Assembly: GCA_023700245.1 (NCBI GenBank)
Contig: JAJPRE010000007.1
Location: 1-64,000 of the forward strand
DNA from: Candidatus Thalassarchaeaceae archaeon
GTDB taxonomy: Archaea > Thermoplasmatota > Poseidoniia > Poseidoniales > Thalassarchaeaceae
Reading direction: 5' to 3'
Length of the DNA: 64,000 nucleotides
This document shows positions 25,398 to 34,189 of this stretch, piece by piece. A program made the position numbers and the translations under genes. Within the stretch, counting starts at the first letter, position 1; each line of letters begins with the position of its first letter. A model generated the notes under the pieces. That model saw nothing but the letters and a program-made list of their open reading frames with translations. It did not search any database and was not told the origin of the DNA.

Positions 25398-26546
25398 ATG
25401 TGGGACCGATTTAAAAATTGGAAAAAAGATAATACTAGTGAAACAGTATGTCCTTTATGTCAACATAAAAACTCTAAGAAAGCAGAAACATGCAAATCTT
25501 GCTCTTATCAATTGAATAAACCTAGTCACGAACAGATATCTAATATTGAAGAATCTGAAAAAAATTCATTATTTGATCAATTAATGGATGAATTTGATGT
25601 TGAGAAAGAAGATGAAATAATAGATTGGTCCAAAGCTACATTCAAAATGGATGATGTTACGGTAGATGTAAATCAATATACTGAAGAAGAAGAAGTATTT
25701 TTGAGTAGTAAGCCAAGTTTTGCCATGACAAAAGGTACTATTGAAATGCCTAAACAACATGAACAACAAGAAGATTATCAATTAAGCCCTGAAGATGCTC
25801 CATCAATATCTGTTAAGTTTGAAATTCCTGTAGAAAAACTTGAGATAATCGAAGAAGTTGAATATACGCCAGTTGAATTAATTAAACCAACTTCTGGAAC
25901 TCCGGATAATGTACAGATAATATCTGCCGATCAAATAACTGAAGAAATTAGTGAACTTACAATTCTTGAAGCTGCAGATTTTGATGGCGATGGCGATGTT
26001 GATGAATATGAGGAAGCGTTCTTTAATGATGAGAATAATGAGCAGGCACTAATAGTTGATAAAATAGATTCAGAGAACAATTTTTCTATCATTCCATCCG
26101 CACCATTGGACCTACCTCCATTTGTAAAATCTGAAAATATTCTTATAGAAAAAGAAGATAATAATGCCGAAGATGAAATAATTACATTACCTTCAGCACC
26201 AGTAATTTCATCAATTAATGAAAATCCAATATTTTCTAATACAATAGATAATAAAATATCATATTGGCCCTGGGAGCAGCAAGATGAGTGGATGTTTTCA
26301 GAACTTAAAGATCAGGTGTTATCGGCAATGAGGGCAGCTATTGATAAAAATATTGCACAAGCCACTGTTATAATTGATGATGTAGGGCCCCATTTAGGCA
26401 ATCAAACCAATTTAATGTATCCAATAGGCAAACTTTTAGATACCATAGGAAGAAGAAATGCTGTAGATAAAATGATAACTCTGGCCTCTAAAGATCTACC
26501 CAATGATCCAAACGTAATACAAGCAAAACAAAAGTTACGGCCATAA
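25398..26546 (+). CDS. Zinc-ribbon protein with long acidic region and EF-hand-like loop
   Basis: 382 aa, unrecognised. It starts with a zinc ribbon (C18, C21, C32, C35: VCPLCQHKNSKKAETCKSC). About 240 residues of acidic, low-complexity, probably disordered sequence follow. Within it, DFDGDGDVDEYEE near residues 194-206 matches a calcium-binding EF-hand/dockerin-type loop. A helical C-terminal domain (about 292-382, YWPWEQQDEWMFSELKDQV...) resembles TPR-type helices. No signal peptide or membrane helix is seen. The ATG follows aagggggggcg. Function unknown; an adaptor role is only a guess. Confidence 0.75.
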   Translation: MWDRFKNWKKDNTSETVCPLCQHKNSKKAETCKSCSYQLNKPSHEQISNIEESEKNSLFDQLMDEFDVEKEDEIIDWSKATFKMDDVTVDVNQYTEEEEVFLSSKPSFAMTKGTIEMPKQHEQQEDYQLSPEDAPSISVKFEIPVEKLEIIEEVEYTPVELIKPTSGTPDNVQIISADQITEEISELTILEAADFDGDGDVDEYEEAFFNDENNEQALIVDKIDSENNFSIIPSAPLDLPPFVKSENILIEKEDNNAEDEIITLPSAPVISSINENPIFSNTIDNKISYWPWEQQDEWMFSELKDQVLSAMRAAIDKNIAQATVIIDDVGPHLGNQTNLMYPIGKLLDTIGRRNAVDKMITLASKDLPNDPNVIQAKQKLRP

Positions 26547-26567
26547 TATACAAATTTCTACATAGAT

Positions 26568-27161
26568 ATGATGTACATCAACACATCCGTCTTAATTAGT
26601 ATGCCTAGAACTACATCTTCAATAAGGGTAAACGATAATTTAATTTTACGGCCTGCAACACAAGAATATCTTTCAGACTTGATAGAAGCATTCGAAGAAA
26701 CATGGCCAGAAGTCAGTTGGGCTATGCCATGGATAGTGTCTGAAAAGCCATTATATTCACAGATTTCTAATTTTATTAATGAAACAGAAGAAAAAGGTAG
26801 AAAAGGTATCTTACATCATTGGGTCATCATACGTGCGTGGGATAATTTTGTTCTTGGATTAATAGGATTTGACCGCATTACTCGTTCGGATAAGGCTGTT
26901 TGGAATCTTGGCTATTGGGTTCGTAGTTCAGAACAACAACGTGGAATTGCAAGAATGTCCGTTGATGCAGCATTAGATTGGATTAAAGAAAAAAAACCTG
27001 TTTTTATAGAATTAAAAGTTGACCCAAATAATATTCCTGGTAGAAGTACAGTTTTTCGAATAGTAAATGATTGGAATGGTAAACGATATATTGAGGGTGA
27101 CTCAGCAATAACTATTTCTGGATTACGAACCATGCATGAATGTTATTTAGTTGAGATATAA
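26568..27161 (+). CDS. GNAT-family N-acetyltransferase (RimJ/RimL-like)
   Basis: 197 aa. RimJ/L-type GNAT features are LILRPATQEYLSDL, IGFDRITRSDKAVWNLGYWVRSSEQQRGIARMSVDAALDW (the acetyl-CoA-binding QQRGIA loop) and LKVDPNNIPGRSTVFRI. Substrate is unknown; protein N-termini or small amines are typical. Two starts are possible, 26568 and the ATG at 26601, which would begin nearer the conserved domain. No ribosome binding site decides between them. It lies 21 bases after the zinc-ribbon gene. Confidence 0.85.
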   Translation: MMYINTSVLISMPRTTSSIRVNDNLILRPATQEYLSDLIEAFEETWPEVSWAMPWIVSEKPLYSQISNFINETEEKGRKGILHHWVIIRAWDNFVLGLIGFDRITRSDKAVWNLGYWVRSSEQQRGIARMSVDAALDWIKEKKPVFIELKVDPNNIPGRSTVFRIVNDWNGKRYIEGDSAITISGLRTMHECYLVEI

Positions 27162-27217
27162 TTACTATTTGTATAGGTAATTAATCTAACAGTTGAAATC
27201 TAAGATTCCATCCGGTG

Positions 27218-27225
27218 TATATAAT
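27218..27225 (+). promoter_or_regulatory. TATA box for aceE
   Basis: TATATAAT lies 20-28 bases upstream of the aceE TTG start, at the distance expected for transcription starting at or very near that codon. An aggtga Shine-Dalgarno-like element lies between the two, so whether the message is leaderless is unclear. Confidence 0.5.
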
Positions 27226-27245
27226 AAGTCCCCGAAGGTGATACA

Positions 27246-29906
27246 TTGTCAAATTTCAGATCACATCAAAATTTACCAGATGAGGACTCAGAAGAAACTG
27301 ATGAATGGTTAGAATCACTTCGCTCAGTTGTAGATAATCACGGACTCGAACGTGCAAGGATGTTATTACATGAATTAATGATAGAGGCCGAATATTTATC
27401 CATACCAATCAATCGAGTATCCAGAACTCCCTATCTAAATACAATTCAATTAAATCAACAACTACCGTATCCTGGGGATTTAAAATCTGAAAATAAGATT
27501 CAAAATCTGATATTATGGAATGCTGCATTAATAGTTTCGGATGCAAATAGGAGAATAGATGGAATAGGGGGACACATATCCTCATACTCATCGAGCGCAA
27601 CTCTTTATGAAGTAGGTTTCAATCATATTTTTAGAGGTAAAGAAAATAATGGTATTGGCGATGCGTTGTATATTCAAGGCCATTGCAGCCCAGGGATATA
27701 TGCTAGAGCATTTTTAGAAGGAAGAATTTCAAAAGAACAACTAACTAATTTCCGGCAAGAAGCTTTTAAAGATGGATTATCATCTTATCCTCATCCAAGG
27801 CTAATGAAAGATTTCTGGGAATACCCAACTGTTTCTATGGGTCTAGGGCCTTTAGCTGCTGTAATGCAAGCCAGATTTTGGAAATATCTGCATATGAGGG
27901 GCCTAGCAGACACATCTGAAAGTCGAGTATTTGCATTTTTAGGTGACGGCGAAATGGATGAGCCAGAATCTATTGCATCTATAGCAGTTGCAGGAAGAGA
28001 AAATCTAGATAATTTAATAGTAATAATAAATTGTAACTTACAGAGATTAGACGGGCCAGTTAGAGGAAATTCAAAAGTTATCCAAGAATTTGAAGGCCTT
28101 TACAGAGGGGCAGGTTGGACTGTAATCAAAGTACTATGGAGTTCAGGGTGGGACCGTCTAATGATGGCAAAATCCAAGGGAATTATATTAGCAAGAATGG
28201 AAGAAATAAATGATGGAGATTGGCAGAGAATGAGTACGTTGGAGCCTGCTTTATTCCGTTCAGAATTCTTTTCTAGTAATGCGGCTTTAGAGGAAATTGG
28301 CAATTCTCTTTCAGATAATGAAATATTAGGTTTAACAAGAGGTGGACATGATCCAATCAAGGTATATTCTGCATTCAAAGCTGCTGAATCAGCCGAAGGC
28401 CCCGCAGTTATACTCGCTCACACTGTCAAAGGCTGGGGAATTGACTCCTTCGAAGGTCGAAACTCAACTCATCAAAAGAAAAAAATGAACATTGAAGACT
28501 TAAAGGCCTACAGAGATAGGTTAGAAATTTCAGTTAAGGATTCAGATTTAGAAAAACACCCATTTAGTGATTTTGATCCAGACTCAAAAGAATTTGAATA
28601 TCTAATAAATCAGAGAGAAGAATTGGGAGGTTTCCTTCCCTCCAGAAAACCATGTAAGATTGAGATAAATTTACCAAATCCTGAAGTATATTCTGATTTT
28701 AATAAAGGTACGCCAAAAGGACAAAAAGTATCTACTACAATGGCCTTTGTTCGTTTATTAAGGAAAATAATGAAATCTAGTATTGGAGAAAAGATTGTCC
28801 CCATAATTCCAGATGAAGGAAGAACATTTGGGATGGATCCACTTTTTAGTGAATTTGGAATATTTTCTAGTCAAGGTCAAAAATATACTCCTGTAGATCA
28901 TAAAATGTTACTTAACTACAAAGAATCAGAAAGTGGGCAAATATTGGAAGAGGGAATATCCGAAGCTAATGCCATGGCATCTTGGATAGCAAGCGCGACC
29001 TCATATTCTCATGCAAATACTCCCACCATGCCATTTTATACATTTTATTCTATGTTTGGATTTCAACGCGTCGCAGACCAGATATGGAGTGCAGCAGATG
29101 CAAGGGCACGAGGATTCTTGATGGGTGCTACAGCAGGGCGTACAACACTAAATGGTGAAGGATTACAACATCAAGATGGCCATAGCTTACTCATCGCATC
29201 TACTGTGCCATCTTGTAGGGCGTGGGATCCTGCATATGCGTATGAATTAGCCACAATAATAAACCATGGTATGAATGAAATGTGGGGCCGAGAACTAGAC
29301 GTATTTCATTATATAATGATATATAATGAAAATCAACAACAACCTCCAAAACCTGATGGCATAGATGAAAAAATTATTAAAGGAGGTTATAAATTAGTAA
29401 AAGAAAAAAATAATGGTAATCCAAGAGTGAGAATACTTGGATCCGGCCCGATACTAAAATATGCTAAGCAGGCACATGAAATTCTTAACTCCAAATTTAA
29501 TATTGATTCTGAACTATGGTCTATTACATCATATGGTGAGCTACGCAGAGAGGGATTATTGGCATCACGGCACAATAGATTGAATCCCCAAGAAAAAACA
29601 ATTCCCTATGTTAAGAATTGCTTTGGAGATGAAACACCAACTATAGCGGTCTCAGATCATATATCCGCAGTGCCCGAAATGATTCAGCGATGGGTAGGTG
29701 GCCATTTTATTGTTTTAGGGACAGATGGTTATGGCCGCTCAGATACTAGAGAATCTCTACGAGAATTTTTTGAGATTGATACTAATAATATTGTTTTAGG
29801 TGCTATTTCAGCATTAGAAAATGATGAAAAATTACCATCTGGTAGTGTAGAAAATGCGATAAAAATTCTAAATATTAAAACTAATATAATAGATAAAACA
29901 AAGTGA
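27246..29906 (+). CDS. aceE: Pyruvate dehydrogenase E1 component, homodimeric (AceE type)
   Basis: 886 aa, essentially the same length as the E. coli enzyme. It decarboxylates pyruvate with thiamine diphosphate and passes the acetyl group to E2. Motifs are GGHISSYSSSATLYEVGFNHIFRG, HCSPGIYARAFLEGR, the ThDP-binding GDGEMDEPES near residue 232 with NCNLQRLDGPVRGN, and PTMPFYTFYSMFGFQRV. This single-chain E1 is characteristic of proteobacteria rather than archaea. No E2 (aceF) or E3 (lpd) gene lies next to it. The start is TTG. Confidence 0.95.
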   Translation: MSNFRSHQNLPDEDSEETDEWLESLRSVVDNHGLERARMLLHELMIEAEYLSIPINRVSRTPYLNTIQLNQQLPYPGDLKSENKIQNLILWNAALIVSDANRRIDGIGGHISSYSSSATLYEVGFNHIFRGKENNGIGDALYIQGHCSPGIYARAFLEGRISKEQLTNFRQEAFKDGLSSYPHPRLMKDFWEYPTVSMGLGPLAAVMQARFWKYLHMRGLADTSESRVFAFLGDGEMDEPESIASIAVAGRENLDNLIVIINCNLQRLDGPVRGNSKVIQEFEGLYRGAGWTVIKVLWSSGWDRLMMAKSKGIILARMEEINDGDWQRMSTLEPALFRSEFFSSNAALEEIGNSLSDNEILGLTRGGHDPIKVYSAFKAAESAEGPAVILAHTVKGWGIDSFEGRNSTHQKKKMNIEDLKAYRDRLEISVKDSDLEKHPFSDFDPDSKEFEYLINQREELGGFLPSRKPCKIEINLPNPEVYSDFNKGTPKGQKVSTTMAFVRLLRKIMKSSIGEKIVPIIPDEGRTFGMDPLFSEFGIFSSQGQKYTPVDHKMLLNYKESESGQILEEGISEANAMASWIASATSYSHANTPTMPFYTFYSMFGFQRVADQIWSAADARARGFLMGATAGRTTLNGEGLQHQDGHSLLIASTVPSCRAWDPAYAYELATIINHGMNEMWGRELDVFHYIMIYNENQQQPPKPDGIDEKIIKGGYKLVKEKNNGNPRVRILGSGPILKYAKQAHEILNSKFNIDSELWSITSYGELRREGLLASRHNRLNPQEKTIPYVKNCFGDETPTIAVSDHISAVPEMIQRWVGGHFIVLGTDGYGRSDTRESLREFFEIDTNNIVLGAISALENDEKLPSGSVENAIKILNIKTNIIDKTK

Positions 29907-29910
29907 TTTA

Positions 29911-30411
29911 ATGGGTAGATTATTTAATTTTATAAAATATTTTTTTAGATTGATACCAATGATTATCTCTGGATCATATATTACTTACAAAACATTACCT
30001 GAAAAATCTAAACAAGATCTACTGGAAGTTGCTAATAACCCACAAGGATGGGGTCTTTCAATTGAGAAAGCATGGGATATTTCTAAAATCTCAGCAGAAC
30101 ATTTTAAGGATACATCAATGACTTTAGCAAATTTACTTATTGGTCGAAAAATATCAAAAAATGATAAACTAAAAGCCAAAGAAGATCTAGCGAAATTAAG
30201 TATCATTGTTCCGCCATTACGGATTTTTATGATCCCAGGAAGCCATATTTTGTTAGGAATTCTTGCTAATGTAACTCCATGGAGGTTGATTCCTGATGAA
30301 TGGATACCAATCAATGCACTAAAGAAGATACGCGAAGGAGTCCCTGATCATAAATTAGAAGAAGAAAGTACAATAATGAAAAAATTATTACGTAGAAATA
30401 AAAAAAATTAA
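29911..30411 (+). CDS. Small hydrophobic protein, weakly LETM1-like
   Basis: 166 aa, not firmly recognised. An N-terminal hydrophobic stretch (residues 4-25) is followed by a polar helical region. A second hydrophobic segment (IIVPPLRIFMIPGSHILLGILANVTPWRLIPDEW) loosely resembles the membrane-proximal part of LETM1-like proteins. A basic tail ends in RRNKKN. It begins 4 bases after aceE, so it is co-transcribed. It overlaps the end of the convergent MBL gene by 4 bases. Confidence 0.7.
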   Translation: MGRLFNFIKYFFRLIPMIISGSYITYKTLPEKSKQDLLEVANNPQGWGLSIEKAWDISKISAEHFKDTSMTLANLLIGRKISKNDKLKAKEDLAKLSIIVPPLRIFMIPGSHILLGILANVTPWRLIPDEWIPINALKKIREGVPDHKLEEESTIMKKLLRRNKKN

Positions 30412-31133
30412 AAATTTCTCCTTCGTACATCTTTTAAAGAGTAGTTTTGTTCTAAAACATCTTTTATGGTTACCCAATCAGGCGTAGTGCCATCAATCCA
30501 TTCATATCTATGGCCAGGAACTAACCTCCAATCCGAAGGTAGACTATTTAGTAAATCATTAGCAAACTTTAGGCTATTAATTTGTGCTTTTGGATCACTA
30601 CCGGGTAGGTCAACCCTTCCAGAATGTGCAGTAAAAAGCAAATCTCCTGCATGATAAATACCATGTCCGTGAAATGTAAGATGACCAGGAGCGTGACCAG
30701 GTGAATGAGTAATTTTTAAATTTATTTTACCTACATTCCACTCAATCATACTATCTGGAGGATTATTCCATGTAGTGGTAAAATCTACTTTATTAAATAA
30801 CTGATTATTAAATAATGTACTATCTAATAAATCAGGTACTTTGGCTTCTTCATGGCCTAAAATAAGTATTTCTGGAAAATTATTTATCATCTCAGAATAA
30901 CCCCAAGTATGATCACGATGAGTGTGAGTGTAAAGTAAATGAGTAGGTTCCAAACCTATTTTTTTAAGTTCTGAAATCCAAAGATTACTATCAAAAGGAT
31001 CAATTATTACTGCTATTTTTGCCTCGCGATCTATGAATGCAGTATTCATATTCATAAAATCTCCCATTTGTGTTATCCACACTTCAACTCCATCATCTCG
31101 AATATCAATCGCAAACTCACCTTTTGTCAGCAT
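30408..31133 (-). CDS. Metallo-beta-lactamase-fold hydrolase (glyoxalase II-like)
   Basis: 241 aa. The MBL metal-binding motif is THTHRDHTWGY, followed by THSPGHAPGHLTFHGHGIYHAGDLLF and a late VPGHRYEW histidine. This matches the hydroxyacylglutathione hydrolase/MBL superfamily, which hydrolyses thioesters or related bonds. The substrate is unknown. ATG start with ggag upstream. A small AGACC/GGTCT inverted repeat lies at 31147-31166 in the divergent promoter region. Confidence 0.88.
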   Translation of the reverse strand: MLTKGEFAIDIRDDGVEVWITQMGDFMNMNTAFIDREAKIAVIIDPFDSNLWISELKKIGLEPTHLLYTHTHRDHTWGYSEMINNFPEILILGHEEAKVPDLLDSTLFNNQLFNKVDFTTTWNNPPDSMIEWNVGKINLKITHSPGHAPGHLTFHGHGIYHAGDLLFTAHSGRVDLPGSDPKAQINSLKFANDLLNSLPSDWRLVPGHRYEWIDGTTPDWVTIKDVLEQNYSLKDVRRRNF

Positions 31134-31325
31134 ATTTACTCCGAGCAGACCGTCATGGATAGGTCTAACGGTATATTTAGAAGCGTATACTTCAAATCAG
31201 ATATAATAGGTCGCCTAATATGGAACGAATACTCTATTCTTCCGTCCTTTCCTATTTAACTTCAGCTTATTTTTTAATTCAAAGAGGATTTTAATAGTCT
31301 TTTGGACATTAATGGGGGCAATTAG

Positions 31326-34181
31326 ATGGAATATAATATTCAAGAAACAGAAATTCATTGGCAAAGAGAATGGGCTAAATCTAAAGTTTTTGAAGCTAAA
31401 TTAGATTCCAAAAAACCAAAATTTTACTGTTTAGAAATGTTTCCATATCCCTCAGGTAATATGCATATGGGCCACGTTAGAAATTACTCTATTGGGGACT
31501 CAATGGCTAGATTTCAAAGGCTAATGGGGAAAAATGTACTATATCCAATGGGATATGACTCGTTTGGAATGCCTGCAGAGAATGCTGCAAAAAAAGAACA
31601 AGGTCATCCTCACAATGTAACTCATAGAAATATTGCAAGCATTAGAGCCGATCAAGAAAGAATGGGATATTCATATGATTGGAATCGTTCTTTAACAACC
31701 TCAGATGTAGAATATTATCGTTGGAATCAAGAAATTTTTTTAATGCTAAATGAAAAGGGTTTGGTCGAACGTAGATTTGCACCAGTTAATTGGTGTAATG
31801 ATTGTGATACTGTATTAGCCAATGAGCAAGTAAAGAATAATCGTTGTTGGAGATGTGGTTTAGAAGTCATTCAGAAAGATATGGCACAATGGTTCCTGAG
31901 GATGACTGATTATTCTGATCAATTGCTTGATGAACTTGACAATATTGTATTCCCTGAAAATGTAAAATCAATGCAACGTAATTGGATTGGAAGGTCCAAA
32001 GGAGTTAATATTGACTTTTCTATCGTTGGTTCCAATTCTATAATAGAAGTCTTTACAACAAGGCCAGATACTATTTTTGGTTCAACATTCGTAACTCTAT
32101 CTCCCGAACATCCGTTATGCGAAGAATTATGTAAAAATACAGATTGGCACGAAGGCTGGGAAAAACTAAGAGATGAATGTTCAAAAATGTCTGAATTTGA
32201 GCGTATTAATATGTTAAAAGATAAAAAAGGAGTTTTCTTGGGAAGATATGCAATTAATCCACTCAGTAAAGAAAAAGTACCAATTTATGCAGGAAATTTT
32301 GTTGTTGCTTCCTATGGTACTGGCGCAGTAATGGCGGTTCCGGGGCATGATCAGAGAGATTTTGATTTTGCCAAAAAATATAATCTGCCTATTAAAAATG
32401 TCCTTTTTGATGAACACGCTAAAAATCCTGATACGAATTTAGATTCTGCATTTGAAGGATATGGCCCAATGATCAATTCTTCAATTAAAAAATTTAATGG
32501 CCTAAAAGGCGAAGATGCAAAAAGCGCCATCATATCCGAATTGGAAAAGATAAATTCAGGCAAAGGAACATTCCAATATAGATTGAAAGACTGGCTTCTA
32601 TCGAGACAGAGATTTTGGGGTACTCCGATCCCTATGATACATTGCGAATTATGCGGAGTTGTCCCAGTTGCAAATTCTGATCTTCCTATAGAACTTCCCT
32701 TGGATGTAATTTTTAATGAAAGTCAAAGCGGTAATCCCTTGGATAATCATCATGATTTTATTAATGTCAAATGCCCCTCGTGCGGTAAAATGGCTAAGAG
32801 AGAAACAGATACAATGGATACATTCTATGATTCTTCATGGTATTTTATGAGATACTGTGATGCAAATAATACCGAATTACCTTTCAGGAAAGAAACTGTA
32901 GATTATTGGATGAAGGATGGCATAGACCTGTACATTGGAGGTATAGAGCATGCAGTTATGCATTTACTCTATGCAAGATTTTTTACTAAAATTACTCGCG
33001 ATTTAGATATGATTTCTATTGATGAACCATTTGGCCGACTGGTTTGCCAAGGAATGTTAAATTCTCCAACTCCGTATTGCTCTGAATGCAATGTCGACTA
33101 TCACGTAGATTTTTTTGATCAGAAATGCCCTTCTTGTGATATTTTATTGACGAGACGATCAGCAAAAATGAGCAAATCACTTGGCAATACTGTTAGCCCG
33201 GGTGAAATGGTAAACATATATGGGGCCGATACTGTTAGATTATTCATTCTATTTGGTGCCAATCCAGAAGCTGGAATGGACTGGTCCGATAGTGTATTAG
33301 AAGCAAACCATAGACAAATTAAATCAATTATGGAAGCAATAAATACATCATTGTCTATGAAAGTTTCTGCTAATAAAATGGATTCTTGGATTATAGCTAA
33401 ATTAAGTAAAAATAGAGAAAATTGGCAAAATGTTATGTCCAATGTAAGCATACGTGAAGGAGTTATGATAAGTCATTTTACAATGTTGTCAGATTGGAAT
33501 TGGTATAGGCGAAGAGGAGGAAATAATTATCAAACTGCTTTACAATTTCTGGAAGGTTGGTTGCCAATGCTAGCCCCAATAACGCCACATTTGGCTGAAG
33601 AGTTTTGGCATAGGATGGGGCATAAAGAATTACTAGCAGAATTTCAATTACCTGAAAATAAAATACAAATCAATAAAGATATGGTATTAGAATATGAAAA
33701 TTATTTGCATAAGGTAATTGATTCTTCAAGAAATGTCAAAGGACTTGCAAAACGCCATACTGATTCCAAAATAACAACCATGGTAATACAAACAGCACCA
33801 AAATGGATGTATGATTTAGCAAGAGAAGCAATTGTATTACAATCCAAATATTTCGATTTCAAATCCAAAGGAATAGATCATTTGAAATCACTGCCAATTT
33901 TTAAAAATGAACAGATTAGAGGTGAAATATTTAAAATATGGACTAATTTAACTGTAGGCAGTAAAAAGAAAAGAGGAAAAATTTTCACATGGTCCGAAGA
34001 TGATAAAAAACTCATTTTAAATATGTTCGATGAATCAGAATTTTTATTATCAAATAATTCATTTATTGCAAATGAATTGGGACTAAACTTAGTCAGAGTT
34101 TATTCTGTAGGAGAGGGCCTAGATGTTGCAGGAAAAGCCAAAGTTGCATTCCCCTTGGAGCCTGCTATCGCATTTACTTAA
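31326..34181 (+). CDS. leuS: Leucyl-tRNA synthetase, bacterial-type catalytic part
   Basis: 951 aa. It charges tRNA-Leu and edits mischarged products. The class I signature is FPYPSGNMHMGHVRNYSIGD (about residues 38-57), the zinc/CP1 region is NWCNDCDTVLANEQVKNNRCWRCG, the editing domain contains TTRPDTIFGS and GTGAVMAVPGHDQRD, and the KMSKS loop is near residue 614. These are bacterial-type sequences. The anticodon-binding and C-terminal parts (DWNWYRRRGGNN, the ending FPLEPAIAFT) look more like archaeal LeuRS, so the gene may be chimeric. ATG with aatgggggcaattag upstream. Confidence 0.95.
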   Translation: MEYNIQETEIHWQREWAKSKVFEAKLDSKKPKFYCLEMFPYPSGNMHMGHVRNYSIGDSMARFQRLMGKNVLYPMGYDSFGMPAENAAKKEQGHPHNVTHRNIASIRADQERMGYSYDWNRSLTTSDVEYYRWNQEIFLMLNEKGLVERRFAPVNWCNDCDTVLANEQVKNNRCWRCGLEVIQKDMAQWFLRMTDYSDQLLDELDNIVFPENVKSMQRNWIGRSKGVNIDFSIVGSNSIIEVFTTRPDTIFGSTFVTLSPEHPLCEELCKNTDWHEGWEKLRDECSKMSEFERINMLKDKKGVFLGRYAINPLSKEKVPIYAGNFVVASYGTGAVMAVPGHDQRDFDFAKKYNLPIKNVLFDEHAKNPDTNLDSAFEGYGPMINSSIKKFNGLKGEDAKSAIISELEKINSGKGTFQYRLKDWLLSRQRFWGTPIPMIHCELCGVVPVANSDLPIELPLDVIFNESQSGNPLDNHHDFINVKCPSCGKMAKRETDTMDTFYDSSWYFMRYCDANNTELPFRKETVDYWMKDGIDLYIGGIEHAVMHLLYARFFTKITRDLDMISIDEPFGRLVCQGMLNSPTPYCSECNVDYHVDFFDQKCPSCDILLTRRSAKMSKSLGNTVSPGEMVNIYGADTVRLFILFGANPEAGMDWSDSVLEANHRQIKSIMEAINTSLSMKVSANKMDSWIIAKLSKNRENWQNVMSNVSIREGVMISHFTMLSDWNWYRRRGGNNYQTALQFLEGWLPMLAPITPHLAEEFWHRMGHKELLAEFQLPENKIQINKDMVLEYENYLHKVIDSSRNVKGLAKRHTDSKITTMVIQTAPKWMYDLAREAIVLQSKYFDFKSKGIDHLKSLPIFKNEQIRGEIFKIWTNLTVGSKKKRGKIFTWSEDDKKLILNMFDESEFLLSNNSFIANELGLNLVRVYSVGEGLDVAGKAKVAFPLEPAIAFT

Positions 34182-34189
34182 ACAGCAAA

